35,527 nucleotides of DNA from Candidatus Bipolaricaulota bacterium (GTDB lineage Bacteria; Bipolaricaulota; Bipolaricaulia; UBA7950; UBA9294). Shown here piece after piece: positions 15,983 to 24,214 of the stretch. Each line of letters starts with the position of its first letter. Position 1 is the stretch's first letter. Position numbers and translations under genes: made by a program. The stretch is taken from positions 1 to 35,527 of the forward strand of contig JALTFO010000009.1 in assembly GCA_027007005.1 (NCBI GenBank). Reading direction: 5' to 3'. The notes beneath the pieces were generated by a model, which was not told the DNA's origin, searched no databases, and saw nothing but the letters and a program-made list of their open reading frames with translations.

Positions 15983-17934
15983 GCCGAATCGGCGTCTTTG
16001 TCTGTCACTGTGGGATGAACATCGAGGAGACGGTCGACACACATCGGGTGGCGGATACGCTGAAGCTGTACCCCGGTGTCGTGCATGCGGAGGACTATGA
16101 TTACATGTGCTCCGAGATCGGGCAACAGAAGATCCGTGACGCGATCGTGGAACACAACCTGGATGGAGTGGTCGTCGCTTCCTGTACCCCGGCGATGCAC
16201 CAGGAGACGTTCCGCAATGCCGCCGAAGAAGTGGGGTTAAACCGTTATCGCTTAGAAGTGGCTAACATCCGCGAGCAGGTCAGTTGGGTCCATTCTGACC
16301 GGGAAGTGGCAACACAGAAGGCGATTCGCATGGCGCGAGCCGCGGTGGAAAAGGTCCGCGGGGATGATGATCTGGAGCCGATTGCTGTAGAGCACGAGAC
16401 TAAGTGTCTTGTCATCGGCGGCGGGATCAGCGGGATTCAGGCAGCAATCGATGTCGCCAACAGCGGCCATAAGGTAATCCTAGTGGAGAAGGATCCGAGC
16501 ATCGGTGGCCATATGGCACAACTGTCGGTCACATTCCCCACCCTTGATTGTGCTCAGTGCATCCTCACCCCGCGCATGGTGGAAGCATCGCGTCACCCGA
16601 ACATCGAGCTTCTCACCTACAGCGAAGTGGTAAAAGTCGCTGGCTTCATGGGAAACTATGAAGTAACGATTCGCAAGAACCCGACCTACGTAGACGCGGA
16701 CAAGTGCAACCTGTGCGATAAGTGCTCTGAGGTTTGTCCGGTAAGTGTGAAGGAGGAATTCAACGAGGGGCTCTCCGAACGCAAGGCGATCTACATGCCA
16801 TTCGAGCAGGCAATCCCCTCATCCTACGTGCTGGATGAGAATGCCTGCCTGGGGGTGAAACCGATCCGTTGCGGCCTCTGTCAGGATGTGTGCGATGTTG
16901 GGGCAATCAACTACGACATGGCCCCCGAAATGATTACCGAGAAGGTGGGGACGATCATCGTCGCCACCGGCTACGACGTGTACGATCCCAGCCACCTCAC
17001 CGAGTACGGCGGAGGGAAGTATCCCGACGTTGTAACCTCTCTTCAGTTTGAGCGGATGGTCCACCCCTCTGGCCCGATGAAGGGGCAACTGCGTCGGCCC
17101 TCCGATGGCAGGCCGGTGAAGAGCATTGCCTTCGTCCACTGTGCTGGCTCGCGTGATCCCGAAAGGCATAAACCTTATTGCTCGCGCATCTGTTGCACGT
17201 ACACTGCCAAACAGGCGCTCCTGTTCAAGAAAGGAGTACCTGATGGGGTGGCGAACGTGTTCTACATCGACATTCGCACCGACGGGAAGGGATATGAAGA
17301 GTTCGCGCAGGGGATCATCTCCGATAAGCGCCCTCGTTACATCAGGGGGAAGGTCGCCAAGGTCGTCGATGAGGGAGATCACCTCACCGTGTGGGGAGCG
17401 GATACCCTGAGTGGGAAACGGATGGAGATCGATGTCGACCTGGTTGTGCTAGCGATGGCCATGGTTCCCAGTGAAGGGACTGCTGAGTTGGCCAAGACGC
17501 TCCACATCAATGTCGACGAGAACGGTTTTCTCAAGGAAGCCCACCTCAAGCTGCGCCCGGTGGAGACAACGACCGCAGGAGTGTTCATTGCCGGCACGGC
17601 GCAAGGACCGAAGGATATCCCCGACTCGGTGGCGCAGGGAAGCGCGGCGGCAGCGAAGGCAATTGCCATCCTCTCCGCAGACGAGCTCAGCCACTCTCCC
17701 GAAGTGGCAGCGGTCGATGAACAGCTCTGCTCGGGGTGCGGGATCTGCGCGAGCGTCTGTCCGTACGATGCCATCAAGGTTGAGCGGTCAGGGATCGCAG
17801 TGGTGAATGAGATCCTCTGTTCGGGGTGTGGTGTCTGTGCCGCATCCTGCCCAGCAGGGGCGATCGAGGTCAAGAACGAGCGGCACGCGCAGATCGAAGA
17901 GATGATCGGCGTCGCGTTGGGAAGTGAGAAATGA
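15979..17934 (+). CDS. hdrA: HdrA, flavin-based electron-bifurcating subunit
   Basis: HdrA carries the FAD that splits electron pairs between a high-potential acceptor (via HdrBC) and ferredoxin. The 651 residues show an N-terminal domain with IGVFVCHCGMNIEETVD (Cys9, Cys11, plus Cys44 and Cys69), the FAD-binding LVIGGGISGIQAAID near 144-158, and a CAQC pair at 191-194. Inserted ferredoxin clusters are at Cys243/246/249/253 and Cys290/298/301/305. Two C-terminal [4Fe-4S] motifs are at Cys584/587/590/594 and Cys614/617/620/624. All cluster ligands appear intact and no Sec codon is needed. It is the standard single-copy form. 4-nt overlaps with korC and mvhD tie it to both. Confidence 0.95.
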   Translation: MSRIGVFVCHCGMNIEETVDTHRVADTLKLYPGVVHAEDYDYMCSEIGQQKIRDAIVEHNLDGVVVASCTPAMHQETFRNAAEEVGLNRYRLEVANIREQVSWVHSDREVATQKAIRMARAAVEKVRGDDDLEPIAVEHETKCLVIGGGISGIQAAIDVANSGHKVILVEKDPSIGGHMAQLSVTFPTLDCAQCILTPRMVEASRHPNIELLTYSEVVKVAGFMGNYEVTIRKNPTYVDADKCNLCDKCSEVCPVSVKEEFNEGLSERKAIYMPFEQAIPSSYVLDENACLGVKPIRCGLCQDVCDVGAINYDMAPEMITEKVGTIIVATGYDVYDPSHLTEYGGGKYPDVVTSLQFERMVHPSGPMKGQLRRPSDGRPVKSIAFVHCAGSRDPERHKPYCSRICCTYTAKQALLFKKGVPDGVANVFYIDIRTDGKGYEEFAQGIISDKRPRYIRGKVAKVVDEGDHLTVWGADTLSGKRMEIDVDLVVLAMAMVPSEGTAELAKTLHINVDENGFLKEAHLKLRPVETTTAGVFIAGTAQGPKDIPDSVAQGSAAAAKAIAILSADELSHSPEVAAVDEQLCSGCGICASVCPYDAIKVERSGIAVVNEILCSGCGVCAASCPAGAIEVKNERHAQIEEMIGVALGSEK

Positions 17935-18356
17935 GTGACGATACGGGATTTGAGCCGAAAATAATAGCATTTCTGTGTAAGTGGACGACCTATGCTGCTG
18001 CCGATCTGTGCGGAGTCAGCCGGATGCCGTATCCATCGAACATCTCCATCATCCGCGTCAACTGCACGGGTGAGGTGACAGCGGACATGATCCTATCCTC
18101 TTTTGCAAAGGGGGCTGATGGCATCCTCATCGGTGGTTGCCGGCCTGGACACTGTCGTTACGAGGATGGAAACCTCAAGGGATCAAACGGGGTCTACCTG
18201 CTGAAGCGAGCTCTGAAGGAATTCGGTGTCAACCCGGATCGAATTCGCGAGGTCGGCATTGCCGGTGCGCAGGGGTTGATCTTCCAACGGGCGGTGGAGA
18301 AGTTCACTGCCGATATTCGCGCCATGGGGCCGTGCCCGGTGATGTCCAATGCCTAA
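17931..18356 (+). CDS. mvhD: MvhD-like [2Fe-2S] subunit, one Cys changed
   Basis: MvhD passes electrons from the hydrogenase part (MvhAG) to HdrA. The 141 residues follow the family: FLCKWTTYAAADLCGVSR, MPYPSNISIIRVNCTGEV, GADGILIGGCRPGHCRYEDGN. The usual CNWCSY reads CKWTTY, so the second Cys of the first pair is Thr19. Cys16, Cys45, Cys70 and Cys75 remain, and an extra Cys27 stands where Ala is usual. Four ligands for one [2Fe-2S] cluster could still be supplied. It overlaps hdrA by 4 nt and mvhG by 8 nt. Confidence 0.88.
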   Translation: MSDDTGFEPKIIAFLCKWTTYAAADLCGVSRMPYPSNISIIRVNCTGEVTADMILSSFAKGADGILIGGCRPGHCRYEDGNLKGSNGVYLLKRALKEFGVNPDRIREVGIAGAQGLIFQRAVEKFTADIRAMGPCPVMSNA

Positions 18357-19242
18357 CAAGAAGACGTTGGCAATCTACACGGCCGGTGGGTGTGGTGGAT
18401 GTGGACAGTCGTTGCTATTGAGCCCTAATTTTGCCTCGTTGCTGGACAGGGTTGACCTTCTCTTCTGGGCGAGCTCCGCTTCCGACCTGACAGATGAGGA
18501 GATCTCGACTTACGATGACCGTGGGATAGATCTTCTCATCTATGCAGGCACCGTTCGCGGGAACGAAAGCATCGCTACGGCCAATCTCCTGCGCGCCAAG
18601 GCAAAGCGGGTCGTCGCTTACGGAGCGTGCGCGCACCTCGGCGGGCTGTGCGGACTAGCAAATGTCTATCCAGGAGCGCAGTTACGTGCTCTTCCTAGTG
18701 CCGACGGACAGTTTGTTCAGCCGCTCTCCTCAGTGATCGATGTTGACTACATCCTCCCGGGGTGCCCTCCGCCGCAGGAAATGGTGACAAGGATGGTGGA
18801 GGAGCTGTTCATATCCGATGTGCTCCCCAAAGAAGGGACAGTCTTTGCCTCGGATAAGGCGGTTTGCGCGCAATGCGATCGCAAACACGTGCATAAACCT
18901 CTCACCAGTATCAGAAGGTTTCATGCCGAACCGCCCGATCCGGAGATCTGCCTCATCGACCAGGGCTACATCTGCCTGGGGCCGGTGACGCGTGGTGGGT
19001 GCGGCGCCGTTTGCCTGAAGTCAAACCGCCCGTGCACTGGGTGTGCCGGGCCGGTAGCCGGAGTGCGGGATCAGGGAGGGGCAATACTGCACGCCCTTGC
19101 CTCCCTCGTCTCCTTCCCCGGTACCGATACAGGAAGAAAGGAGCATCAGGTGCTTGATTCGATACCGGATGTCATCGGCACAACGTACAAGTACTCCGCG
19201 GCCTCCTCGATCCTTAAAAGGAGGGTAAGCGATGGTAAGTAG
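18349..19242 (+). CDS. mvhG: MvhG-like NiFe-hydrogenase small subunit
   Basis: Electron-transfer subunit of F420-non-reducing hydrogenase. In 297 residues the proximal cluster ligands are all present (Cys15 and Cys18 in GGCGGCG, Cys94 in YGACAHLGG, Cys139 in PGCPPP). The C-terminal half has the Cys sets for two more [4Fe-4S] clusters: CAQC, then the stretch from EICL to PCTGCAGP with YICLGPVTRGGCGAVC. The Fe-S wire is therefore intact although the catalytic partner downstream is not. An electron donor must enter at or near this subunit. It overlaps mvhD by 8 nt and the mvhA-like gene by 11 nt. Confidence 0.9.
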   Translation: MPNKKTLAIYTAGGCGGCGQSLLLSPNFASLLDRVDLLFWASSASDLTDEEISTYDDRGIDLLIYAGTVRGNESIATANLLRAKAKRVVAYGACAHLGGLCGLANVYPGAQLRALPSADGQFVQPLSSVIDVDYILPGCPPPQEMVTRMVEELFISDVLPKEGTVFASDKAVCAQCDRKHVHKPLTSIRRFHAEPPDPEICLIDQGYICLGPVTRGGCGAVCLKSNRPCTGCAGPVAGVRDQGGAILHALASLVSFPGTDTGRKEHQVLDSIPDVIGTTYKYSAASSILKRRVSDGK

Positions 19243-20530
19243 AGTAATCAACCTTATCCCTGCGTTCGGCGAGGTCGTGCTGTGGAAGAAGGCGGGCCTT
19301 AGGGCGCGGGTTTCGGTGCCGGAAGGAGCCGCTGGCTTCTCATCGTTTATGCGCGGTCGGCTGGCCGAGGATGTTCCCCTTTACGTGCAGCGGATCGATG
19401 CCCATTGCGCTGTGCCGCAGCATTTGGCGGCGGTGAGTGCGCTCGATCGCTGCTATCACGTGGCGCCCCCGAAGAAGGCGATGGCCATGCGCCGAGCACT
19501 TGCTTATGCTGGTTTCTACTTCCATCACTTAGAGGAGCTGTTCTTGAGCCGCGTAGGTGGAAGCGACGGTATCTCGGGGTTGATCAGCACAGACGAATCG
19601 CTCTCAGCGGAGGATGTCTTCTCTGCCCTAAGCCTTTCACAGGGGTTGATCACGCTCCTTGGTGGGCGAGCGATCACCCCCGAGCGAGGGATCCCCGGTG
19701 GGCTGACATCTGGAATCAGCGGTGAGGCGATCGCTCAGGCGAAACGGGACGCTTCGAAGCTTCTCAGCTTTGCCCTGCAGGCAGAAGAGACCTTCCGCGC
19801 CTCCGGTGCAGCGTGGGTGAAGGCGCAGGAGCTCATCGTCCCAGCCTATTCCCTGGCCACGGTCGATGAGGAGGGAGCGATCAGCCTGTACGATGGCGAT
19901 CTGCGTATCGTCGATGAGCGTGGTAAGGAACTGGCAAAGGGCGAGGCAAATGGCATTCTGACCAAGCTCTTGGCCTGGAAGGAGGAGCTGCCACTTCGTG
20001 TTGGGCCTCTCGCCCGATTGAACGTCGGCAAGATCTCGACACCGCAGGCAAGATCACTCCAGGAAGAGATGTTAAGCGCGTTGGGGGAACCGCCGCTTCA
20101 CCTGCTCAGTGCAGGTCATTGGCAGACGGTGATCGAGCTCGTGCAGTCCTGCGAACTCCTTGCGCAGGCGCTAAACGACCTTGAGAGTGGAAACTCGGGT
20201 ATCACCTCTCCGCTTGGCGAGCCCGATGAGGGGACCGCAGCGATCGAGGGAGGAAACGGGACGACCGTCCATCGCTACGTGCTCGATGAACAGGGGATCG
20301 TTCAGGAGGCACAGGTCTTCCTCCCGCGGCGTGCGCAGGCTGAGAGCATCAATGCGTCCTTGGCATCTGTCATCGGAAGCGACGGTGAAGTCAGCGAGGC
20401 GACGATAGAAAGAATCGCTGACGTGATCCGCGCCCACCGTCCGGCGTTTGTTCCCACTGCTCCGCTCCCGCTACGAGTTACTCTGCGCGATGAGGCGGGG
20501 AACGCATCCCAGGAATGGAGGAGACCATGA
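19232..20530 (+). CDS. Degenerate NiFe-hydrogenase large subunit (MvhA-like)
   Basis: The 432 residues keep the large-subunit layout, but the metal site is lost. At the L1 motif the family reads RICGLCxVxHxLAAxxAxD. Here residues 54-72 read RIDAHCAVPQHLAAVSALD, so the first Cys is Asp56 and the conserved His is Gln63; only Cys59 remains. The C-terminal L2 motif DPCxxCxxH is missing: the protein ends LRDEAGNASQEWRRP with no Cys in the last 100 residues. There is thus no C-terminal maturation site and no NiFe cofactor, and no hydrogenase maturation gene is in the window. Infer a structural core for MvhG or a docking site for another donor, similar to the 49-kDa subunit of complex I. It overlaps hdrC by 4 nt. 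Confidence 0.82.
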   Translation: MVSRVINLIPAFGEVVLWKKAGLRARVSVPEGAAGFSSFMRGRLAEDVPLYVQRIDAHCAVPQHLAAVSALDRCYHVAPPKKAMAMRRALAYAGFYFHHLEELFLSRVGGSDGISGLISTDESLSAEDVFSALSLSQGLITLLGGRAITPERGIPGGLTSGISGEAIAQAKRDASKLLSFALQAEETFRASGAAWVKAQELIVPAYSLATVDEEGAISLYDGDLRIVDERGKELAKGEANGILTKLLAWKEELPLRVGPLARLNVGKISTPQARSLQEEMLSALGEPPLHLLSAGHWQTVIELVQSCELLAQALNDLESGNSGITSPLGEPDEGTAAIEGGNGTTVHRYVLDEQGIVQEAQVFLPRRAQAESINASLASVIGSDGEVSEATIERIADVIRAHRPAFVPTAPLPLRVTLRDEAGNASQEWRRP

Positions 20531-20958
20531 CCAAAAAGAAGCAGGCAACGGGCGAGGAACAACTCGCTCTCCTTGAGCTATCGATGGACGAGATCGTTGA
20601 TAAGATCGAGGAGCTCTCGGGTGAGAACGTATTTGACTGCTACCAGTGTGGAATGTGCTCAGCGGGCTGCCCGATGGCAGACGAGATGGATCTCCTCCCC
20701 AATCAGGTGCTACACGCGCTGCAGGTGAAGGATCCAGAGGTGATGAGCGCTAACTCGATGTGGATCTGCGCTAGCTGTTACACGTGCCAGGTGCGCTGCC
20801 CGAAGGGAGTGGATCTAGCCAAGGTGATGGAGGCGATGCGCCAGATCTACCTGCGCAAGCAGCTTGATAATGTCCCACTCGACGACCTTAGCCACCGTGA
20901 GATTCGCCACCTGCCGCAGATCGCGGTTGTCGCATCATTCAGAAAGAAGACCGGGTGA
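20527..20958 (+). CDS. hdrC: HdrC, iron-sulfur electron transfer subunit
   Basis: Carries electrons from HdrA to HdrB. From ATG 20527 the protein has 143 residues, with two complete [4Fe-4S] motifs: Cys38/41/44/48 (CYQCGMCSAGCPM) and Cys81/84/87/91 (CASCYTCQVRCP). ATG 20527 is preferred to ATG 20515 because GGAGGAG sits just before it and it makes the usual ATGA overlap with the preceding stop. There is no membrane anchor (it is not the HdrE/DsrM type), so the complex is cytoplasmic. It overlaps hdrB by 4 nt (GTGA). Confidence 0.93.
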   Translation: MTKKKQATGEEQLALLELSMDEIVDKIEELSGENVFDCYQCGMCSAGCPMADEMDLLPNQVLHALQVKDPEVMSANSMWICASCYTCQVRCPKGVDLAKVMEAMRQIYLRKQLDNVPLDDLSHREIRHLPQIAVVASFRKKTG

Positions 20959-21839
20959 AAGAATTGGAGAAATTAACGTATTTTCCTGGCTGTACATTGA
21001 AGGACACCGCGCGGGATTTCGAGATCTCGGGGATGGCGGTGATGGAGGCGCTTGGTTATGAACTGGAGGAGCTGGAGCGGTGGAACTGCTGCGGAACGGT
21101 CTTCTCCCTCACTGAGGATGATCTGATGCACCAGGTGGCCCCGGTGCGCGACCTGCTGCGAGCACAGGAGGCGGGATCAGAGGAGATCATCACCCTCTGC
21201 TCCATGTGCTACGCCACGCTCAAGCGGACGAGCCTGTTCGTGAACGGGAATCAAGAGCGGTTGGACAAGCTGAACGCGTTCATGAATAAAGAGGTCGATT
21301 ACGAGGGGAAGGTGAGCGTACACCATCTGCTCGAGGTTCTGCGTGACCGCATCGGATGGGAGAAGATCGAGGAGCGGATCACAAACCCCTTGGAGGGGCT
21401 GAACGTAGCTCCGTTCTACGGGTGCACCCTCCTGCGTCCTAAGGAGATCGCGATCGACGATACCGATGCCCCGACTGTGCTGCAGGACCTAACAACAGCG
21501 CTGTGGGCGACCCCGGTCGACTACCCCTACGCAGTGGAGTGCTGCGGGGCGTACCAGGTGGTCGATCATCGTGAGGTCGTTGTCGAGAGGACACACCGCA
21601 TTCTTAGCGCGGCGCGGCGGGCGGGAGCAGATGTGGTGATCGCCAGTTGTCCATTATGTCATCATAATTTGAGCGATACACAGAAGGAACTTATCCGGAC
21701 AATCCCCGATTACGAGGAGATGCCGATTATCTATTTCACCCAGCTGATGGCGCTGGCGTACGGCGTTGAGGCGGGGAAGATACCCGCCTCACTCAAGGCC
21801 AAAATAAAGCACCTTCAGACGGTCAAGGGGGAGGGATGA
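20955..21839 (+). CDS. hdrB: HdrB, CCG-domain subunit with noncubane Fe-S sites
   Basis: In methanogens HdrB holds the two noncubane [4Fe-4S] clusters that reduce the heterodisulfide. The 294 residues have both CCG domains intact: YFPGCTL, WNCCGTVFSL and LCSMCYATL; then FYGCTLLRP, VECCGAYQ and SCPLCHHNL. All Cys expected for two noncubane clusters are present. This bacterium is not expected to make CoM-S-S-CoB, so another disulfide, or direct transfer to FrdB encoded 1 nt downstream, is likely. Methanogen TfrB carries an HdrB-like domain fused to the iron-sulfur subunit of fumarate reductase, and the hdrC-hdrB-frdB order here resembles that fusion in split form. Confidence 0.93.
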   Translation: MKELEKLTYFPGCTLKDTARDFEISGMAVMEALGYELEELERWNCCGTVFSLTEDDLMHQVAPVRDLLRAQEAGSEEIITLCSMCYATLKRTSLFVNGNQERLDKLNAFMNKEVDYEGKVSVHHLLEVLRDRIGWEKIEERITNPLEGLNVAPFYGCTLLRPKEIAIDDTDAPTVLQDLTTALWATPVDYPYAVECCGAYQVVDHREVVVERTHRILSAARRAGADVVIASCPLCHHNLSDTQKELIRTIPDYEEMPIIYFTQLMALAYGVEAGKIPASLKAKIKHLQTVKGEG

Positions 21840-21840
21840 G

Positions 21841-22560
21841 ATGGCGAGTAAGAAACCAGAAAGAGAAATGATCCGCATTCATGTGATGGGGAAGACCTAC
21901 GAGGTTCCTGCTGGTCTGACGATCATGGATGCGATGGAGTATGCGGGCTACCGGTTCACGCGTGGGGCCGGTTGTCGATCGGGTTTTTGCGGTGCGTGTT
22001 CCACCGTCTATCGGCACGAGGGGGACTACCGGCTGCAGTTTGCCCTGGCTTGTCAGGAGACGGCGCAGGATGGGATGTACCTGGTACAGCTCCCGTTCAC
22101 CCCTGCTCCGCGGGTCAATTACGACATCGAAAAGATCAATCCCAAGGAGAATGTGCTCCTGCAGTACTACCCGGAGATAGCACGGTGCGTCTCTTGTAAC
22201 ACGTGTACCAAGGCCTGCCCGCAGGACATCCAGGTGATGGACTACATTCAGGCGGCGCTTAGAGGCGACATCGCGAAGACGGCGGAGCTATCGTTTGACT
22301 GCATCCAGTGTGGCCTGTGCAGCATGCGCTGTCCAGCCGACATCAAGCACTACCACATGGCGCAGATGGCGCGGCGCGTCTACGGGCGGTACATGTCACC
22401 GGTGCCACAACACCTTGAGGATCGCCTGCAGGAGATTGCGGAGGGAAAATTCGACGCTGAACTAGACCGGCTGGTCGGTATGAGTCGGGAGGAACTCGAG
22501 GCTGCGTATGCGGCCCGAGTGCGAGAGGAAGCACCAGCGGGGAGTGAGAGAAGTGAGTAA
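21841..22560 (+). CDS. frdB: Fumarate reductase-type iron-sulfur subunit
   Basis: The 239 residues contain a plant-type [2Fe-2S] domain (Cys45, Cys50, Cys53, Cys71 in GAGCRSGFCGAC...ACQE). Two full ferredoxin motifs follow, at Cys116/119/122/126 (CVSCNTCTKACP) and Cys154/157/160/164 (CIQCGLCSMRCP). Quinone-linked SdhB/FrdB has a [3Fe-4S] cluster because the second motif lacks one Cys; here that Cys is present, so two [4Fe-4S] clusters are predicted. With no SdhC/D-type membrane subunit in the operon, the protein should be soluble and linked to HdrBC, not to quinone. The C-terminal 70 residues are charged and helical. It overlaps frdA by 8 nt. Confidence 0.88.
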   Translation: MASKKPEREMIRIHVMGKTYEVPAGLTIMDAMEYAGYRFTRGAGCRSGFCGACSTVYRHEGDYRLQFALACQETAQDGMYLVQLPFTPAPRVNYDIEKINPKENVLLQYYPEIARCVSCNTCTKACPQDIQVMDYIQAALRGDIAKTAELSFDCIQCGLCSMRCPADIKHYHMAQMARRVYGRYMSPVPQHLEDRLQEIAEGKFDAELDRLVGMSREELEAAYAARVREEAPAGSERSE

Positions 22561-24214
22561 GAAGGGATTTGTCGGCGGTTACCCGGCGTACATGCGCGAG
22601 TCGATCGAAAAGGTAGAGGCGACAAGGAGCAAGCGGCTGAAGGAAGGGCCACTTCCCCCGATGAGCCCGGAGGAGAGGGAAGCGATCCTGGAACGCAACC
22701 ACCCCGACTACAAGCCGAGCGGGAAGCGAAAGCTGGCCCTAGGTCCTTCCGCTGGAGAGATGGTCCCACACGAGGTGGCGGATATCATCGAGTCGCACCC
22801 GGTGATCGATCCGCGCAGCGTTGATCTATCCAAGGTAGACTACGACGTTGATGTACTGGTTATCGGTGGCGGAGGAGCAGGGACAGTGGCGGCGATCTTC
22901 GCCCACGAGCAGGGAATACCTGTAGATCGGATACTGATCGTCACCAAGCTGCGGCACGGGGACTGCAACTCGATTATGGCGCAGGGCGGAATTCAGGCGG
23001 CGGATCGGCCACAGGACTCGCCCGCGATCCATTACTTGGACGTGATGGGGGGCGGGCATTATGCCAACAAGCCGGAACTGGTGCGAGCGCTCGTCAGCGA
23101 TGCTCCGGGGATCATCCGCTGGCACGAGGATATGGGCGTGATGTACGACAAGATCGATGGCGAGTACATGGAGGCGCACGGCGGTGGGACATCGCGCATG
23201 CGCATGCACTCGGCGAAGGACTACACGGGCAAGGAGACGTTCAACGCCATTCGCGATCAAGCACGCAACCTGAACATTCCTGTTCTCGAGTTCTTCCCAG
23301 CGGTGGAGTTGCTCCTCGACAAGCACGGGCACGCAGCGGGCGCGGTCGTTTACAACATTGAGACGGAGGAGTACCGGATCATCCGCGCCAAAGCGACCGT
23401 ATTGGCGACCGGCGGGTTCGGTCGTATCCACATACAGGGCTTCCCGACGACCAACCACTACGGAGCGACGGCGGACGGGCTGGTGATGGCCTACCGTGCT
23501 GGAGCGAACATCATCGACATGGATTCAGTGCAGTATCATCCGACGGGTGTCGCCTTCCCCGCGGCGATCCTTGGCCAATTGGCGACGGAGAAGCTGAGAA
23601 ACCAGGGAGCGATGCCGGTGAACAAGGACGGTGAAGCGTTCGTCTTCCCGCTCGAACCGCGCGATGTGGAATCTGCGGCATTCATCGAGGAGTGCTGGGT
23701 GAAGAACAAGGGGATCGAGACGCCGAGTGGGATCCGTGGCGTATGGCTCGACACCCCGATGATCGATGCGATTCACGGGAAGGGGACGATTAAGCAGGCT
23801 CTTGCAGCGATGTGGACGATGTGGCATCGGCATGATATCGACATCACGGTCGATCCGGCGCTGGTCTACCCCACGCTCCACTATCAGAACGGAGGGGTGG
23901 AGATCGATGCCAACGGTTACACCCGCGTTCCCGGCCTGTTCGCTGGTGGTGAGTGCGAGGGAGGAGTGCACGGGAAGAACCGGCTGATGGGAAACTCGCA
24001 GCTTGACTACAACGTGTTCGGTCGTCGGGCTGGTATCTCTGCTGGCAAGTGGGCAAAGGAGGCTAAAGTGGACGAATTGTCCCTGCAGCACGTGATTGAC
24101 TACGAGCAGGCGCTGGAGAAGGCCGGGATAGATACCGACCGCAAGGCGCCGATCATCCTCCCCGACTACCGACCGGAGAGCGTGCGTGAGCGGACACTCG
24201 GGCATCTGCTATGA
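22553..24214 (+). CDS. frdA: Fumarate reductase/succinate dehydrogenase-like flavoprotein
   Basis: Proposed to interconvert fumarate and succinate. From GTG 22553 it has 553 residues. About 98 charged N-terminal residues precede the FAD-binding DVLVIGGGGAG (from residue 100), which is unusual for FrdA. Active-site residues in place are Arg349 (TEKLR), His443 (PTLHYQNGG) and Arg477 (KNRLMGNS), with VQYHPTG at 326-332. The covalent-FAD His of SdhA/FrdA is replaced by Asn139 (DCNSIMAQGG), so FAD is predicted to be non-covalent. The TGxH-type His is absent (TGKET). The C-terminal helical domain is short. Related families (L-aspartate oxidase, AprA, TfrA) share these traits; the role is assigned from the sucCD and fumarase neighbours. 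GTG 22553 is chosen over the longer frame because it follows a purine-rich site and overlaps frdB by 8 nt. Confidence 0.82.
   Translation: MSKKGFVGGYPAYMRESIEKVEATRSKRLKEGPLPPMSPEEREAILERNHPDYKPSGKRKLALGPSAGEMVPHEVADIIESHPVIDPRSVDLSKVDYDVDVLVIGGGGAGTVAAIFAHEQGIPVDRILIVTKLRHGDCNSIMAQGGIQAADRPQDSPAIHYLDVMGGGHYANKPELVRALVSDAPGIIRWHEDMGVMYDKIDGEYMEAHGGGTSRMRMHSAKDYTGKETFNAIRDQARNLNIPVLEFFPAVELLLDKHGHAAGAVVYNIETEEYRIIRAKATVLATGGFGRIHIQGFPTTNHYGATADGLVMAYRAGANIIDMDSVQYHPTGVAFPAAILGQLATEKLRNQGAMPVNKDGEAFVFPLEPRDVESAAFIEECWVKNKGIETPSGIRGVWLDTPMIDAIHGKGTIKQALAAMWTMWHRHDIDITVDPALVYPTLHYQNGGVEIDANGYTRVPGLFAGGECEGGVHGKNRLMGNSQLDYNVFGRRAGISAGKWAKEAKVDELSLQHVIDYEQALEKAGIDTDRKAPIILPDYRPESVRERTLGHLL

Noticed and set aside
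19232-20530. Functional NiFe hydrogenase
   Set aside because: L1 and L2 metal-binding Cys are missing, so H2 activation is not expected.
22826-24205. Long minus-strand frames (210 and 226 codons) opposite frdA
   Set aside because: They are antisense to strongly conserved flavoprotein sequence; GC-rich codon bias opens the complementary frames.
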